Source: Alginatibacterium sediminis
Lineage (GTDB): Bacteria > Pseudomonadota > Gammaproteobacteria > Enterobacterales > Celerinatantimonadaceae
Length of the DNA: 64,000 nucleotides
Direction of reading: 5' to 3'
Assembly (NCBI RefSeq): GCF_003610775.1
Contig: NZ_RAQO01000002.1
Coordinates: forward strand, 222,515-286,514
Part shown: positions 27,113 through 37,101 of the stretch, in pieces
Position numbering within the stretch: the first letter of the stretch is position 1
Layout: every line of letters starts with the position of its first letter
Made by a program: the position numbers and the translations under genes
The notes under the pieces: generated by a model
Databases searched by the model: none
The model's input: the letters and a program-made list of their open reading frames with translations, nothing else
Told to the model about the DNA's origin: nothing

Positions 27113-27514
27113 TTAGCAGCTAGTTTGATGCTCGCTAATCGCTTTAAGTACCGCGTGTCTGTCAATCACGCCAACTAGTTTGCCAGCTTCAACGACCGGA
27201 TAACTCTTGGGTTTTTGTTGTAGCATCTGCTCTGCTAGTTCAACAATGCTGGTATCGGGCAGTGCCAATAGCACGTCCTTGCGCATAACATCGCTCGCAA
27301 GCGCAGTCTGTTCGCAGTGATAAGTACTTTGCAACATTTGGTGCAAACAATCTTGCTGCGATATCCAACCAATGACTAAACCTTCACTGTCGAGTACTGG
27401 TCCACCGATTAGCGCATGCTTATTTAGAGACTCAACAATCGCAGCTACGGGTTGCTCAGGTTGAAAGCTTATCGGTGAGCGATTCATGTAGTGACTTACT
27501 TTTAGCTCTTTCAT
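27113..27514 (-). CDS. Two-CBS-domain protein
   Basis: This 133-residue cytoplasmic protein consists only of a pair of CBS domains (about 8-60 and 73-130). Signatures are YMNRSPISFQPEQPVAAIVE, GGPVLDSEGLVIGWISQQD and SYPVVEAGKLVGVIDRHAVL. CBS pairs bind adenosine ligands and usually regulate a partner; no partner is obvious here. AAGGAG lies 6 nt before the ATG. It is close to proteins annotated as CBS-domain proteins in Vibrio and Shewanella. It is divergent from the SDR gene. Confidence 0.85.
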   Translation of the reverse strand: MKELKVSHYMNRSPISFQPEQPVAAIVESLNKHALIGGPVLDSEGLVIGWISQQDCLHQMLQSTYHCEQTALASDVMRKDVLLALPDTSIVELAEQMLQQKPKSYPVVEAGKLVGVIDRHAVLKAISEHQTSC

Positions 27515-27752
27515 ATAGACTCCTTGAAAGGCAAATAATGCGAATAATTTTTATTTGCCTAAGTGATCACACTATAGATATAGACCGGCGATAACAGAAA
27601 TCGATTACAACAATGAATTGAATTGGCAAAACTGATTAATCCTTGATGATAGTCAGCGCTAGCTCTCGTTTCTTAACACGTATAGATTAGTGCTGCATCA
27701 ATCATTGCTAGTATCTTCCAATATCGAGAACAAATATGAGGTGGCGAAAACC

Positions 27753-28460
27753 ATGAATGTTGATTTAAGTAATAAATGGGCGCTAGTAACCGGAGCCAGT
27801 AGAGGTGTGGGATTACGAATCGCCAAGGGTCTTGCGCATCAAGGCTGCAAGCTAATTTTGCACGCCCGTGACGCTAAGTCCTGTGACGAGCTAGCTCAAG
27901 AGCTCAAATCACAAGGATGTACCGTTGCTCAAGTTGGTGCTGAGCTATCTGATAATAAACAAGTTGAAGCGCTGATAACCCAAGTCAACACGATTACCCA
28001 GCACAACTTAGAGGTTCTATACTGTAACGCTGCGATTATGACACCGTGGAGCGAGCCATTTAAGCAACAGGCGCAGGACTACGCACTAAGTTTTCAAGTT
28101 AATTGCATCGCACCCGCTAAACTTGCTGACGCCTTTATCCCACAAATGCTGAACTCGGGATTTGGCCGTGTGGTTATGATGACTTCCGGTATAGCCGACC
28201 AACCGCAACTGATGGCTTATAGTTGCTCTAAAGCGGCCATCGACCGTTATGTCCGTGACATGGTTTCAACGCTTGAGGGCAGCGATGTATTAATCAATTT
28301 AGCTGATCCTGGCTGGCTTACAACAGATCTAGGAGGCCCAGACGCACCCAATCATCCAGATAGCGTTCTTCCGGGAGTGTTGGTGCCTGTCGTCATCGAA
28401 AAAGCTAAAGGCAGTGGTGGTTTTTATGCTGTTCAAGAGCTCAAAGACTATCCGCTATAA
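27753..28460 (+). CDS. Short-chain dehydrogenase/reductase
   Basis: This is a classical SDR of 235 residues. The Rossmann motif TGASRGVG is at 13-20, and the catalytic residues S145, Y156 and K160 are in the usual Ser/Tyr-x3-Lys arrangement (MTSGIA, YSCSK). The NNAG motif is replaced by CNAA. Basic residue R17 after the second Gly suggests NADP(H) preference. The substrate is unknown. The ATG at 27753 has GAGGTGG 8 nt upstream; a longer open frame to 27690 is not supported. It ends 10 nt from the convergent PEP-CTERM gene, with no obvious terminator between. Confidence 0.85.
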   Translation: MNVDLSNKWALVTGASRGVGLRIAKGLAHQGCKLILHARDAKSCDELAQELKSQGCTVAQVGAELSDNKQVEALITQVNTITQHNLEVLYCNAAIMTPWSEPFKQQAQDYALSFQVNCIAPAKLADAFIPQMLNSGFGRVVMMTSGIADQPQLMAYSCSKAAIDRYVRDMVSTLEGSDVLINLADPGWLTTDLGGPDAPNHPDSVLPGVLVPVVIEKAKGSGGFYAVQELKDYPL

Positions 28461-28470
28461 GTCCAAACAA

Positions 28471-29220
28471 TTATAAACGCTCAGCCTTTCGAGCCTTAAA
28501 GCACATTGCTATTGCTGACAGCAATAACAGGATAATGGAACTTGGTTCTGGAATACTGGGCGCAGGGGGCACATCAAACACAACAGGGCTAAATACTGAG
28601 TCCAAAGCCCACCAATTGATGTGCGAAACGCCTTGCTGCTGGGCTTGGTTCTTGCCTTTGGGCTGATTAAAAATACCGTCTGTTGACCAAGCACCGCTAG
28701 TTTGTCCCGGAGAGTAGTAGTAAAGCAAAAATGATTGCGCAGATTTTACAGTCATAAAGTTTGCTGCAACCGGGGTCAGCCACGTGCCACTTAGAAGACC
28801 ACTATTAGCCTGATCACTGCCGTAGCTATCTTTTCCTAAATGGATCAAGCTCTCAATGACAAAACCATTGTCATCAAGAAAACTATAAGTACCATTATAG
28901 TTTCCATTTAAGGAACTGTGGCTTAGACCATAATCCGTCATAAACCCAAGTACATTTGCTACATCAGATAAACTCTCGCTACCCAAGCTGATATTGTAAC
29001 TATAGTTATAGCTAGAACCCGCAATATCAGAAGCATTCCAGCTGAATTGATCGCCATCGTCAACCACACAAGGTGAGCCGCTAAGTAGGTTACTAAATCC
29101 CCCACTACTAACTGACAAGTTATTACATTTGAGCGGCGAAGCAATACTAGAGCTACTCACGCACAACAACAAAAGCGCGAACCAACATCGAACAAATTTT
29201 AGCGTTTTAGCTGCAAACAT
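28471..29220 (-). CDS. PEP-CTERM-anchored secreted protein of unknown function
   Basis: This 249-residue exported protein has a signal peptide (MFAAKTLKFVRCWFALLLL..., cleaved around SIAS/PL) and a Ser/Tyr/Asn-rich body. The C-terminus is IPEPSSIILLLLSAIAMCF followed by a basic tail (KARKAERL), the tripartite PEP-CTERM signal recognised by exosortase. The middle contains a beta-rich domain resembling other PEP-CTERM proteins of unknown fold. ATG 29220 was chosen because it gives a proper signal peptide; a GTG at 29268 would add 16 residues. No exosortase gene is in the window. Confidence 0.85.
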   Translation of the reverse strand: MFAAKTLKFVRCWFALLLLCVSSSSIASPLKCNNLSVSSGGFSNLLSGSPCVVDDGDQFSWNASDIAGSSYNYSYNISLGSESLSDVANVLGFMTDYGLSHSSLNGNYNGTYSFLDDNGFVIESLIHLGKDSYGSDQANSGLLSGTWLTPVAANFMTVKSAQSFLLYYYSPGQTSGAWSTDGIFNQPKGKNQAQQQGVSHINWWALDSVFSPVVFDVPPAPSIPEPSSIILLLLSAIAMCFKARKAERL

Positions 29221-29607
29221 ACGACCACCACCGACTACTATATATGCGTAACTACTTGCATATTTCACACCGACTATAGTTTTACTATCTTATTCAACCG
29301 CTTAAATCATAAGTCGGATTATTGATTTATCAACAGTAGCAAAGATTGTAAATATAACTGACACCTACGGTACTGGATAATCAGCAGGGATATTTTTATT
29401 CACAGCTTCGACTTCCATACTATGCTCGGCATTTATATATATTTGCAATGTTATAGACTGCATATAAAACCATGAGCAGTTCAATATGCCGCAATTTTGC
29501 TATTTGACGGGTAAAGCACAGTCCTTTACGCTAATCATTGCTACTTTGGCAACTTGTTCTGCTATTCGCTCTATGTTAAAACAGAAGCATATTTTGAGAG
29601 GATTCAT
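29221..29607. other. Intergenic region upstream of the ilv leader
   Basis: These 387 nt are AT-rich and I see no credible gene in them. They separate the PEP-CTERM gene (minus strand) from the ilv leader (plus strand) and should hold both promoters. The only recognisable element is the candidate promoter listed separately. Confidence 0.6.
29504..29532 (+). promoter_or_regulatory. Candidate sigma-70 promoter of the ilv operon
   Basis: TTGACG at 29504-29509 is followed by a 17-nt spacer and TACGCT at 29527-29532. Transcription from here would give a leader of about 200 nt up to the attenuator, a plausible length. The -10 match is poor, and a TTGGCA around 29544 is a rival. Confidence 0.3.
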
Positions 29608-29688
29608 ATGTTGAATTTGGTTACAGTGATTATTGTCGAGGTCCTTGTGGTGATTATTCAAACACCACGCGGGGATGCTGGATTGTAA
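29608..29688 (+). CDS. ilvL: ilvGMEDA leader peptide IlvL
   Basis: This 26-codon reading frame (MLNLVTVIIVEVLVVIIQ, then TPRGDAGL) lies just upstream of ilvG. AGAGGA is 4 nt before the ATG. Fourteen of the 26 residues are Leu, Val or Ile, with a dense cluster at codons 12-17 (VLVVII). It is not similar in detail to the E. coli IlvL peptide but has the same character. It is too short for standard gene callers. Ribosome stalling at the Leu/Val/Ile codons would control the attenuator that follows. Confidence 0.88.
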   Translation: MLNLVTVIIVEVLVVIIQTPRGDAGL

Positions 29689-29745
29689 CCAAAAATTACG
29701 ACTAACAGTTTCTAACCCCCGCGTCGCAAGACTCGGGGGTTTTTT
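29647..29745 (+). promoter_or_regulatory. Transcription attenuator of the ilv operon
   Basis: Mutually exclusive hairpins can be read directly. Pause/protector 1:2 is GTGGTG (29647-29652) with CACCAC (29663-29668). Antiterminator 2:3 is CGCGGGG (29668-29674) with CCCCGCG (29717-29723). Terminator 3:4 is AACCCCCG (29714-29721) with CGGGGGTT (29734-29741), followed by a T-run. Strand 1 encodes Val14-Val15 of the leader peptide, so a ribosome stalled in codons 12-17 would mask it, free strand 2 and favour read-through into ilvG. This is the classic amino-acid-biosynthesis attenuation design. Confidence 0.85.
29714..29745 (+). terminator. Attenuator terminator hairpin
   Basis: An 8-bp stem AACCCCCG/CGGGGGTT with a 12-nt loop is followed immediately by TTTT. 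It lies 21 nt before the ilvG ATG. Confidence 0.88.
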
Positions 29746-29766
29746 AATATTAAAGGGTAGAGTTCT

Positions 29767-31413
29767 ATGAACGGTGCACAACTAATAGTCGAGACACTAA
29801 AGCATCTAAGTGTGACCCAGGTATTTGGTTATCCTGGCGGGGCAATAATGCCTTTATATGACGCTTTGTACGACGGCGGCTTAGCCCACCAGCTAACACG
29901 CCACGAACAAGGCGCAGCAATGGCAGCTATTGGCTATGCCCGTGCAGGACAATCAGTTGGAGTCTGCTTAGCGACATCTGGCCCTGGTGCAACCAACTTA
30001 GTCACTGGACTCGCTGAAGCCCAATTAGACTCAATTCCCTTAGTTGCAATCACCGGACAAGTACCCCAAACCTTTATTGGAACAGATGCCTTTCAAGAAG
30101 TTGACGTATTAGGTATGTCGCTAAGTGTGACCAAACATAGCTTTCTAGTCACCGATGTTAACGAGCTGCAAAGCACCATCGAACAAGCCTTTGAACTTGC
30201 TTGTAGCGGACGCCAAGGCCCGGTCCTTATTGACGTGCCTAAAGATGTGCAGCTTGCCGAAGTTGAAGCCAACTTCCCCTTGCAAATAGTCGCAGACCTA
30301 AACCATCGTTTGGATAGTGAGCTCCTAAACCAAGCTAAAGCCTTGTTACAAAACAGCCAGCGACCTATCGCCTACGTCGGCGGCGGCGTCGGTATGGCCA
30401 ATGCAGTACAAGCACTACGCGATTTTCTAAGCCAAAGCCAAATCCCCAGTGTGGCTACTTTAAAGGGCTTAGGCTCTATCGCGCCAAACACGCCGGGTTA
30501 CCTAGGAATGTTAGGTATGCATGGCACCAAAGCGGCTAATACTGCAGTCCAAGAATGTGACTGTTTACTCGTCATTGGGGCTCGTTTTGACGACAGGGTA
30601 ACCGGTAAGCTAGATGAATTTGCAAGTCTTGCTAAAGTAATCCACCTTGATATCGATGCGGCCGAAATTGACAAACGACGCTTAGCCGACGTAGCAATCA
30701 CTGACCCACTTAAGGCGGTACTTCCTAAACTGGCATGCACACCGTCGATTAGCCCATGGTTAGAGCACTTAGCGCAGTACCAAGCGCAATGGCCATGGCG
30801 ATATGACCATCCGGGCAAAGGAATTTATGCCCCAGCGCTGCTTAAACAACTTAGCGACCAATTACCCAGTGACCGAGTAGTTGCCTGCGATGTAGGTCAA
30901 CATCAAATGTGGGTCGCCCAGCATATGCAATTTAATAGTCCTCATGACCACTTATCCAGTGCAGGTTTAGGCACAATGGGGTTTGGTTTACCTGCCGCGA
31001 TTGGCGCCAAGTTTGCGCGCCCGGATGCAACCGTGGTTAATGTTGCAGGCGACGGTTCATTTATGATGAACGTGCAAGAACTTGGCACCATAAAACGCGC
31101 TCAATTGCCGGTAAAAATGCTACTGATCGATAACAATCGTTTAGGCATGGTTCGACAGTGGCAAGAACTGTTCTTCAATGGCCGTTTCAGCGAAACGATT
31201 TTGGAAGACAATCCTGACTTTGTCACCTTAGCTAAAGCCTTCGATATCCCCGGTGAGACCATTGTTGAAAAAGGCCAAATTTCTGCAGCTTTGGATCGCA
31301 TGCTTAACTGCGAAGGCCCTTATCTTTTACATGTACTCATTGACGCACAAGATAATGTTTGGCCTTTAGTGCCGCCAGGTGTATCCAACGAAAATATGCT
31401 GGAGGAAGTGTAA
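29767..31413 (+). CDS. ilvG: Acetolactate synthase II large subunit IlvG
   Basis: This TPP-dependent enzyme condenses pyruvate with pyruvate (valine/leucine path) or with 2-oxobutyrate (isoleucine path). The 548 residues contain [16 protein letters not shown] with [11 protein letters not shown] (catalytic Glu region), the central FAD-binding domain with [11 protein letters not shown], and the TPP motif GDGSFMMN...NN. The reading frame is intact, unlike the well-known ilvG frameshift of E. coli K-12. The stop overlaps the ilvM start as TAATG. It is first in ilvGMEDA, behind the attenuator. Confidence 0.95.
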   Translation: MNGAQLIVETLKHLSVTQVFGYPGGAIMPLYDALYDGGLAHQLTRHEQGAAMAAIGYARAGQSVGVCLATSGPGATNLVTGLAEAQLDSIPLVAITGQVPQTFIGTDAFQEVDVLGMSLSVTKHSFLVTDVNELQSTIEQAFELACSGRQGPVLIDVPKDVQLAEVEANFPLQIVADLNHRLDSELLNQAKALLQNSQRPIAYVGGGVGMANAVQALRDFLSQSQIPSVATLKGLGSIAPNTPGYLGMLGMHGTKAANTAVQECDCLLVIGARFDDRVTGKLDEFASLAKVIHLDIDAAEIDKRRLADVAITDPLKAVLPKLACTPSISPWLEHLAQYQAQWPWRYDHPGKGIYAPALLKQLSDQLPSDRVVACDVGQHQMWVAQHMQFNSPHDHLSSAGLGTMGFGLPAAIGAKFARPDATVVNVAGDGSFMMNVQELGTIKRAQLPVKMLLIDNNRLGMVRQWQELFFNGRFSETILEDNPDFVTLAKAFDIPGETIVEKGQISAALDRMLNCEGPYLLHVLIDAQDNVWPLVPPGVSNENMLEEV

Positions 31414-31694
31414 TGTCTGATTCTCAAGTTCATCAACTAAAACTGGTTTGTAACAATAGCCCTGAAGTTATGGAGAGAGTTCTGCGCGTGGTCCGCCACC
31501 GTGGGTTTGTGCTTGATAACTTAAGCATGCAAAAGCTAGAACGCGAGCCGCAACAACAGCAACTGGAGATCCAGTTGCGCGTTACTAGCGTTAGACCCAT
31601 TACCCAACTTCAAGCTCAACTCGAAAAACTCTTCGATGTTGCCGAAGTTACTTTGCAACAAGACACTAAGCAGCCACAACTAAAAAAAGCATAG
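31413..31694 (+). CDS. ilvM: Acetolactate synthase II small (ACT) subunit IlvM
   Basis: This is the regulatory subunit that activates IlvG. It has 93 residues with a single ACT domain: HQLKLVCNNSPEVMERVLRVVRHRGFVLDNLSM. The ATG overlaps the ilvG stop (TAATG) and GGAGG sits 7 nt upstream, so it is translationally coupled. The short length fits the IlvM type rather than IlvN or IlvH. The tail after the ACT domain is Gln/Lys-rich. Confidence 0.93.
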   Translation: MSDSQVHQLKLVCNNSPEVMERVLRVVRHRGFVLDNLSMQKLEREPQQQQLEIQLRVTSVRPITQLQAQLEKLFDVAEVTLQQDTKQPQLKKA

Positions 31695-31703
31695 GAAGTA
31701 ATT

Positions 31704-32633
31704 ATGGCCAATTCAGCTGAGTTTATTTGGTTCAACGGAGAAATCATGCCGTGGCAAAATGCCACGGTACACGTCATGAGCCATGCCTTGCATTACGGCT
31801 CTTCGGTGTTCGAAGGCATTCGCGCTTATGATACGCCTAAAGGCCCAGCGGTTTTTCGCCATGAAGACCACATGCAACGCCTTTTTGATTCGGCCAAAAT
31901 CTATCGCATTCCAGTGCCTTATCAAAAACAAGAGTTAATGCAAGCATTACGCGAAACCATCCGAGTTAATGGCTTGGCTAGCGCTTACATTCGCCCAGTC
32001 GCTTTTTGGGGGGATGTTGGCCTCGGCATAAATGCCGGCACTGGAAAACCAGCAGATGTTGCAATCGCAGCAATGGAATGGGGATCTTACCTAGGTGAAG
32101 AGAGTCTAGAGCATGGCGTCGATGCGGCTGTCACGTCGTGGAATCGACTTGCCCCAAATACCATGCCTACAGGTGCTAAAGCCGGCGGAAACTATTTGTC
32201 ATCTCAACTGATCTCAGGAGAAGCCCGTCGACACGGCTATACTGAAGGTATTGCACTTGATGTTAACGGAACCATCAGCGAAGGTGCTGGCGAAAACATC
32301 TTTCTGGTGAAAGATGGCGCTTTATATACCCCTCCAGTTACCGCATGCATCTTGCCGGGTCTCACTAGGGCCAGTATTATCACTCTCGCAACAGACAAAG
32401 GTTATACTGTGCATGAACAGTCGATCCCACGAGAAGCGATGTACCTTGCCGATGAAATGTTTATGTGCGGCACAGCAGCTGAGATCGTGCCAGTTAGAAG
32501 TGTTGACCAAATAGATATTGGGAGCGGTAAACGGGGCCCGATTACTCAAGAATTACAAACTAGCTTTTTTGGCCTTTTCAGTGGTGAAACTGAAGACCGC
32601 TGGGGCTGGCTCGATTACGTAAACGCAGAATAG
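31704..32633 (+). CDS. ilvE: Branched-chain amino acid aminotransferase IlvE
   Basis: This PLP-dependent class IV aminotransferase carries out the last step of Val, Ile and Leu synthesis. The 309 residues match E. coli IlvE in length. Motifs are [16 protein letters not shown] at the N-terminus, [14 protein letters not shown] containing the PLP-binding Lys, [10 protein letters not shown], and the C-terminal [14 protein letters not shown]. It starts 9 nt after ilvM with GGAAG as ribosome site, within the operon. Confidence 0.95.
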   Translation: MANSAEFIWFNGEIMPWQNATVHVMSHALHYGSSVFEGIRAYDTPKGPAVFRHEDHMQRLFDSAKIYRIPVPYQKQELMQALRETIRVNGLASAYIRPVAFWGDVGLGINAGTGKPADVAIAAMEWGSYLGEESLEHGVDAAVTSWNRLAPNTMPTGAKAGGNYLSSQLISGEARRHGYTEGIALDVNGTISEGAGENIFLVKDGALYTPPVTACILPGLTRASIITLATDKGYTVHEQSIPREAMYLADEMFMCGTAAEIVPVRSVDQIDIGSGKRGPITQELQTSFFGLFSGETEDRWGWLDYVNAE

Positions 32634-32643
32634 GAGAATCACG

Positions 32644-34482
32644 GTGCCAAAATTACGCAGTGCAACCACGACTGAAGGTCGCAACATGGCTGGCGCTCGC
32701 GCCTTATGGCGAGCAACGGGAACCAAAGATAGCGACTTCGGCAGACCTATTATAGCTGTGGTGAATTCATTCACTCAATTTGTACCTGGTCACGTACACC
32801 TTAAAGATCTGGGGCAATTGGTTGCTGAATCAATTTATGAAGCTGGCGGGATCGCCAAAGAGTTCAATACGATTGCCGTTGATGATGGTATCGCTATGGG
32901 GCACGGCGGCATGTTATATAGCCTGCCCTCGCGTGACTTGATTGCTGACTCAGTCGAATACATGGTCAACGCACATTGCGCTGACGCTATGGTATGTATT
33001 TCTAACTGCGACAAAATTACCCCAGGTATGCTAATGGCCAGTATGCGCCTAAACATTCCGGTGATATTTGTGTCTGGTGGCCCCATGGAAGCGGGTAAAA
33101 CCAAGCTTAGCGACCAGCTAATCAAACTAGATTTAGTTGATGCGATGGTGATGGGTGCAGACGAAAATGTCAGCGACGAAGATAGCGAAAAAGTTGAGCG
33201 CAGCGCCTGTCCAACTTGTGGTTCTTGTTCTGGTATGTTTACCGCTAACTCAATGAACTGCTTGGTTGAAGCCCTTGGTTTAGCTCAACCTGGTAATGGC
33301 AGCATGTTAGCAACTCACGCCGATCGTAAGGTCTTATTTGAGCGTGCTGGCGAACGTATTGTTGAACTGTGTAAGCGCTACTATCAAAATGACGACGAGT
33401 CTGTATTACCACGTAATATTGCAAGCTTCGAAGCTTTTGAAAATGCTATGACTGTCGATATCGCCATGGGCGGTTCAACTAATACCGTGCTGCACCTTTT
33501 GGCAGCCGCTCAAGAAGCTGGTATTGATTACAACTTGCAGCATATGGACGAACTATCCTTACGCGTACCACAACTATGTAAAGTTGCCCCTTCAACACCT
33601 AAGTATCACATGGAAGACGTGCATCGTGCCGGTGGTATTTTTGCCATTCTCGGAGAACTTGACCGAGCGGGCTTACTACATCGTGATGTCACAAATGTCT
33701 TGGGCGAAACCATGGCTGAAAGTCTAGCAAAGTGGGATATCAAGCAAACTCAAGATCCGGCTGTGCATGAATTTTTCAAAGCAGGTCCAGCGGGTATCCG
33801 CACCGTTAAAGCGTTCAGCCAAGACTGCCGCTGGGACAGTGTTGATGATGACCGCGAAGATGGTTGTATTCGTAGTATTGAAAACGCCTATAGCCAAGAA
33901 GGCGGCCTAGCCGTTTTACGCGGTAATATTGCCGTTGATGGCTGCGTGGTTAAAACCGCCGGTGTTGACGACGACAACCTAGTGTTCCGTGGCCCAGCTC
34001 GAGTATTCGAAAGCCAAGATGATGCCGTAGCAGGTATTTTAGACGGCACCGTGGTTGCTGGCGAAGTCGTTCTTATTCGCTATGAAGGTCCTAAAGGTGG
34101 CCCTGGCATGCAAGAGATGCTCTACCCCACCTCTTACTTGAAATCGAGAGGGCTTGGTAAGAAGTGTGCACTACTTACCGATGGTCGCTTCTCTGGTGGC
34201 ACATCAGGCCTTTCAATTGGGCATGTTTCGCCTGAGGCTGCTAGTGGTGGTACTGTCGGTTTGGTTGAAAATGGCGATATTATTGCTATCGATATTCCAA
34301 AACGTAGTATCACGCTTGAGGTCAACGAAGCTGATTTGGCCGCTCGTCGAGAAGCCAAAGAAAGCGAAGGCTGGAAACCTAAACATCGGGTTCGTGAAGT
34401 CAGCACCGCACTAAAAATATATGCCAGCATGGCAACCAGCGCCGATAAAGGTGCTGTTCGTGATATTAGTAAACTGGACTAG
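32644..34482 (+). CDS. ilvD: Dihydroxy-acid dehydratase IlvD
   Basis: IlvD is an Fe-S hydro-lyase that converts dihydroxyacids to 2-oxoacids in Val and Ile synthesis. The 612 residues start at a GTG 10 nt after ilvE, with AGGAGA upstream. The cluster Cys motifs are present: [12 protein letters not shown] and [32 protein letters not shown] and [21 protein letters not shown] are family signatures. It lies in ilvGMEDA, 2 nt before ilvA. Confidence 0.95.
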   Translation: MPKLRSATTTEGRNMAGARALWRATGTKDSDFGRPIIAVVNSFTQFVPGHVHLKDLGQLVAESIYEAGGIAKEFNTIAVDDGIAMGHGGMLYSLPSRDLIADSVEYMVNAHCADAMVCISNCDKITPGMLMASMRLNIPVIFVSGGPMEAGKTKLSDQLIKLDLVDAMVMGADENVSDEDSEKVERSACPTCGSCSGMFTANSMNCLVEALGLAQPGNGSMLATHADRKVLFERAGERIVELCKRYYQNDDESVLPRNIASFEAFENAMTVDIAMGGSTNTVLHLLAAAQEAGIDYNLQHMDELSLRVPQLCKVAPSTPKYHMEDVHRAGGIFAILGELDRAGLLHRDVTNVLGETMAESLAKWDIKQTQDPAVHEFFKAGPAGIRTVKAFSQDCRWDSVDDDREDGCIRSIENAYSQEGGLAVLRGNIAVDGCVVKTAGVDDDNLVFRGPARVFESQDDAVAGILDGTVVAGEVVLIRYEGPKGGPGMQEMLYPTSYLKSRGLGKKCALLTDGRFSGGTSGLSIGHVSPEAASGGTVGLVENGDIIAIDIPKRSITLEVNEADLAARREAKESEGWKPKHRVREVSTALKIYASMATSADKGAVRDISKLD

Positions 34483-34484
34483 AA

Positions 34485-36011
34485 ATGCCTGCAAACACCC
34501 CAAGCGCTAACGAGTATTTGCGCCGTATACTGTTGTCACCTGTCTACGAAGTGGCCCGCGTGACACCATTACAGCAAATGAAAAAGCTCGAACAACGCCT
34601 GGGGCAACAGGTACTACTTAAGCGTGAAGACCTGCAGCCGGTTCATTCGTTTAAATTGCGCGGGGCATACAATTGTCTGGCGCAATTAAGCGATAACCAG
34701 AAACAAGCAGGAGTCATTGCGGCGTCCGCCGGCAACCACGCCCAAGGTGTGGCTATGTCGGCGCAAAAAATGGGCATTAAAGCCGTCATTGTTATGCCCA
34801 CCACCACGCCCGAAATTAAAGTTTCGTCGGTGCGAGCGTGGGGAGCACAAGTGCGATTATTTGGCGACAACTTTGACGAAGCGAGCCAACATAGCCAGCA
34901 ACTAGCAACACAATACGGCTATACCCGTATCCCTCCTTTTGACGACATCAATGTGATAGCCGGTCAAGGAACTATTGGCAAAGAGTTACTCGAACAAGAT
35001 ATGCACCTCGACGCGGTTTTTGTACCCGTTGGCGGCGGCGGCATTGCTGCTGGTATTTCTGTCTATCTAAAACAACTAATGCCACACGTTAAAGTGATTG
35101 CGGTTGAATCTGAAGATAGTGCTTGTCTAAAGGCTGCACTTGCCGCTGGGGAACCCGTCGACTTAGACCGGGTTGGTCTGTTTGCCGACGGTGTTGCCGT
35201 CAAGCGAATCGGCACCGAAACCTTTCGCCTCTGCCAGCAATATGTGGACGAAGTTATTACGGTTAATTCAGATGAAATTTGCGCAGCCATTAAAGATATT
35301 TTTGAAGACACACGCGCCATTGCCGAACCCTCAGGAGCACTTGCACTAGCGGGATTAAAGCAGTGGAGCAAGCAACAGGCTCCCAATCAACGTTTGGCGG
35401 CGATTCTAAGCGGGGCCAATCTTAATTTTCACAACCTGCGTTACGTATCTGAACGTACTGAAATAGGTGAGCGTAAAGAAGCAATTTTAGCCGTTACCAT
35501 TCCTGAGCGCAGTGGTGCCTATCTTGATTTTGTGCGCCATCTAGGCGGGCGCGCCATTACAGAATTTAATTACCGTTATGCGGACGCCGATCGAGCAAGT
35601 ATTTTTGTTGGGATCAGAGTCAGCGACGCCGACCAAGAACTGCCAGGACTGATCCAAAACCTAGAATCAGATGGCTACGAGGTGGTCGATTTGAGCGGCG
35701 ATGAACTTGCCAAACAACATGTTCGATATATGGTTGGCGGGCGACCTAACTTAGAACTAAAAGAGCACCTATTTAGTTTCGAGTTTCCCGAGCAACCCGG
35801 TGCGCTACTTAAGTTCTTAAGCACCTTAGGCAGCCAGTGGAACATCACATTATTCCACTATCGCAACCACGGTGCTGCCTATGGTCGGGTATTAGCAGGA
35901 TTTGAGTTAAGCCAAGATTCACTTGGCGTATTTCAGCAGTACTTAGAGCAACTCGGTTTCGACTACAGTGACGAAACCCAGAACCCTGCTTACCGGTTTT
36001 TCTTGCGCTAA
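34485..36011 (+). CDS. ilvA: Biosynthetic threonine ammonia-lyase IlvA
   Basis: IlvA deaminates threonine to 2-oxobutyrate, the committed and Ile-inhibited step of isoleucine synthesis. The N-terminal PLP domain has HSFKLRGAYN with the PLP Lys, AASAGNHAQGVA and VPVGGGGIAAG. Two C-terminal ACT-like regulatory domains follow, around residues 325-500. The length (508) is that of the biosynthetic enzyme rather than catabolic TdcB. It is the last gene of the operon; no strong terminator was seen before the convergent transporter gene. Confidence 0.95.
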   Translation: MPANTPSANEYLRRILLSPVYEVARVTPLQQMKKLEQRLGQQVLLKREDLQPVHSFKLRGAYNCLAQLSDNQKQAGVIAASAGNHAQGVAMSAQKMGIKAVIVMPTTTPEIKVSSVRAWGAQVRLFGDNFDEASQHSQQLATQYGYTRIPPFDDINVIAGQGTIGKELLEQDMHLDAVFVPVGGGGIAAGISVYLKQLMPHVKVIAVESEDSACLKAALAAGEPVDLDRVGLFADGVAVKRIGTETFRLCQQYVDEVITVNSDEICAAIKDIFEDTRAIAEPSGALALAGLKQWSKQQAPNQRLAAILSGANLNFHNLRYVSERTEIGERKEAILAVTIPERSGAYLDFVRHLGGRAITEFNYRYADADRASIFVGIRVSDADQELPGLIQNLESDGYEVVDLSGDELAKQHVRYMVGGRPNLELKEHLFSFEFPEQPGALLKFLSTLGSQWNITLFHYRNHGAAYGRVLAGFELSQDSLGVFQQYLEQLGFDYSDETQNPAYRFFLR

Positions 36012-36052
36012 CAGCAAAATTGAGCTGCTGGTTAGCGTAGGTGACTATCAGC

Positions 36053-36994
36053 TTATAACGCGCTTACCACCAGCATGATCAATGGCAGGCTAAACAAAAA
36101 TACGAGCGTGGAATAAAACCAACCCGTGTTCGCTAACTCTTGGTCAAGTCCAAATAAGACTGGAGGCAAAACCGACATAAAGCCTGTGGGCATGCAAGCC
36201 AGTAGAAATGCAACTTGCAAAACTAATCCATCCAAGCTATTCCAAAGACCGAAAACCCACACCGAGGCCATTGCGACCAGAGGGCATAAAATCATGCGGC
36301 TCACTGCCAAGCCCAAGCCTAGATTTCGCCAGCGGCTTAGTCGCGCAATCTTAAATACTAGCCCGACTGAGCAAATTAACGAGAAACTGCCTAAAGGCAC
36401 TGCAATACTGGTGACCGTCGCCATAAAGTCAGGCCGTGGAATTTGTAGCTGATTTAGTAAAAAACCTAGGGCTACAGCACTCAAGGATGTAATGAGAATT
36501 GGATCTTGCCAAAATGGTTTTCGTTTGCCTTTATCAAAACTCCCCATGGCCCGCACCATTGGAAATATCACCCCGAAATAAATCAGCTCTTCAAATAGCT
36601 TATAAATCGGCACCAATGCCAAACCACTTTCGCCCAGAAATAGATAAACACACAAGCTCCCCACAGCACCAATATTCATAAAGGTGCCTACAGGTATCAA
36701 CGCACCTTTTTGCTCAGAATTTAGTTTGAGTTTGCCCGCCACTATCCATGCGAGTACGCCACCCGAAGCGATAGTGAGTAGCCCAACAATAGGTAGTTTG
36801 AGCAGACTAGGGTCTAGATCTGGCAGTTGCCACATAGCAGAAAACAAGGAAAGTGGAATCGCAAATACCAATGCGATTCGGGTAAACAGTAAACTTAGAG
36901 TGCGTTGGTGTTGTGGGTACTTAAACTGAAGTATTTGACCAAGAGTAAAACCTGAGACAATTACCGCGATGGTAAACAACAGTGCGTGTAGCAT
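36053..36994 (-). CDS. AEC-family (auxin efflux carrier-like) transporter
   Basis: This 313-residue inner-membrane protein has about ten hydrophobic segments in the five-plus-five AEC layout. The N-terminal GFTLGQILQFKYPQHQRTLSLLFTRI and C-terminal GFMSVLPPVLFGLDQELA are typical of bacterial members, which export organic acids or similar solutes. The substrate cannot be told. It is convergent with ilvA. Proximity to ilv genes suggests no specific link. Confidence 0.8.
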   Translation of the reverse strand: MLHALLFTIAVIVSGFTLGQILQFKYPQHQRTLSLLFTRIALVFAIPLSLFSAMWQLPDLDPSLLKLPIVGLLTIASGGVLAWIVAGKLKLNSEQKGALIPVGTFMNIGAVGSLCVYLFLGESGLALVPIYKLFEELIYFGVIFPMVRAMGSFDKGKRKPFWQDPILITSLSAVALGFLLNQLQIPRPDFMATVTSIAVPLGSFSLICSVGLVFKIARLSRWRNLGLGLAVSRMILCPLVAMASVWVFGLWNSLDGLVLQVAFLLACMPTGFMSVLPPVLFGLDQELANTGWFYSTLVFLFSLPLIMLVVSAL

Positions 36995-37053
36995 TCAAGG
37001 GCCTTATCAGCGATAGATGGTCCAAACGAGTTCATTTGGATAAGACAACAGGC

Positions 37054-37081
37054 AAAAAAAAGGAGTGCGATGGCACTCCTT
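37054..37081 (-). terminator. Rho-independent terminator after the DAHP synthase gene
   Basis: On the minus strand, AGGAGTGC/GCACTCCT (8 bp, loop CATC) is followed by a T-run (A-run 37054-37060 on the plus strand). It lies 20 nt past the stop of the gene at 37102. Confidence 0.85.
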
Positions 37082-37101
37082 TCGACAATAGCTTTTAGAG
37101 C

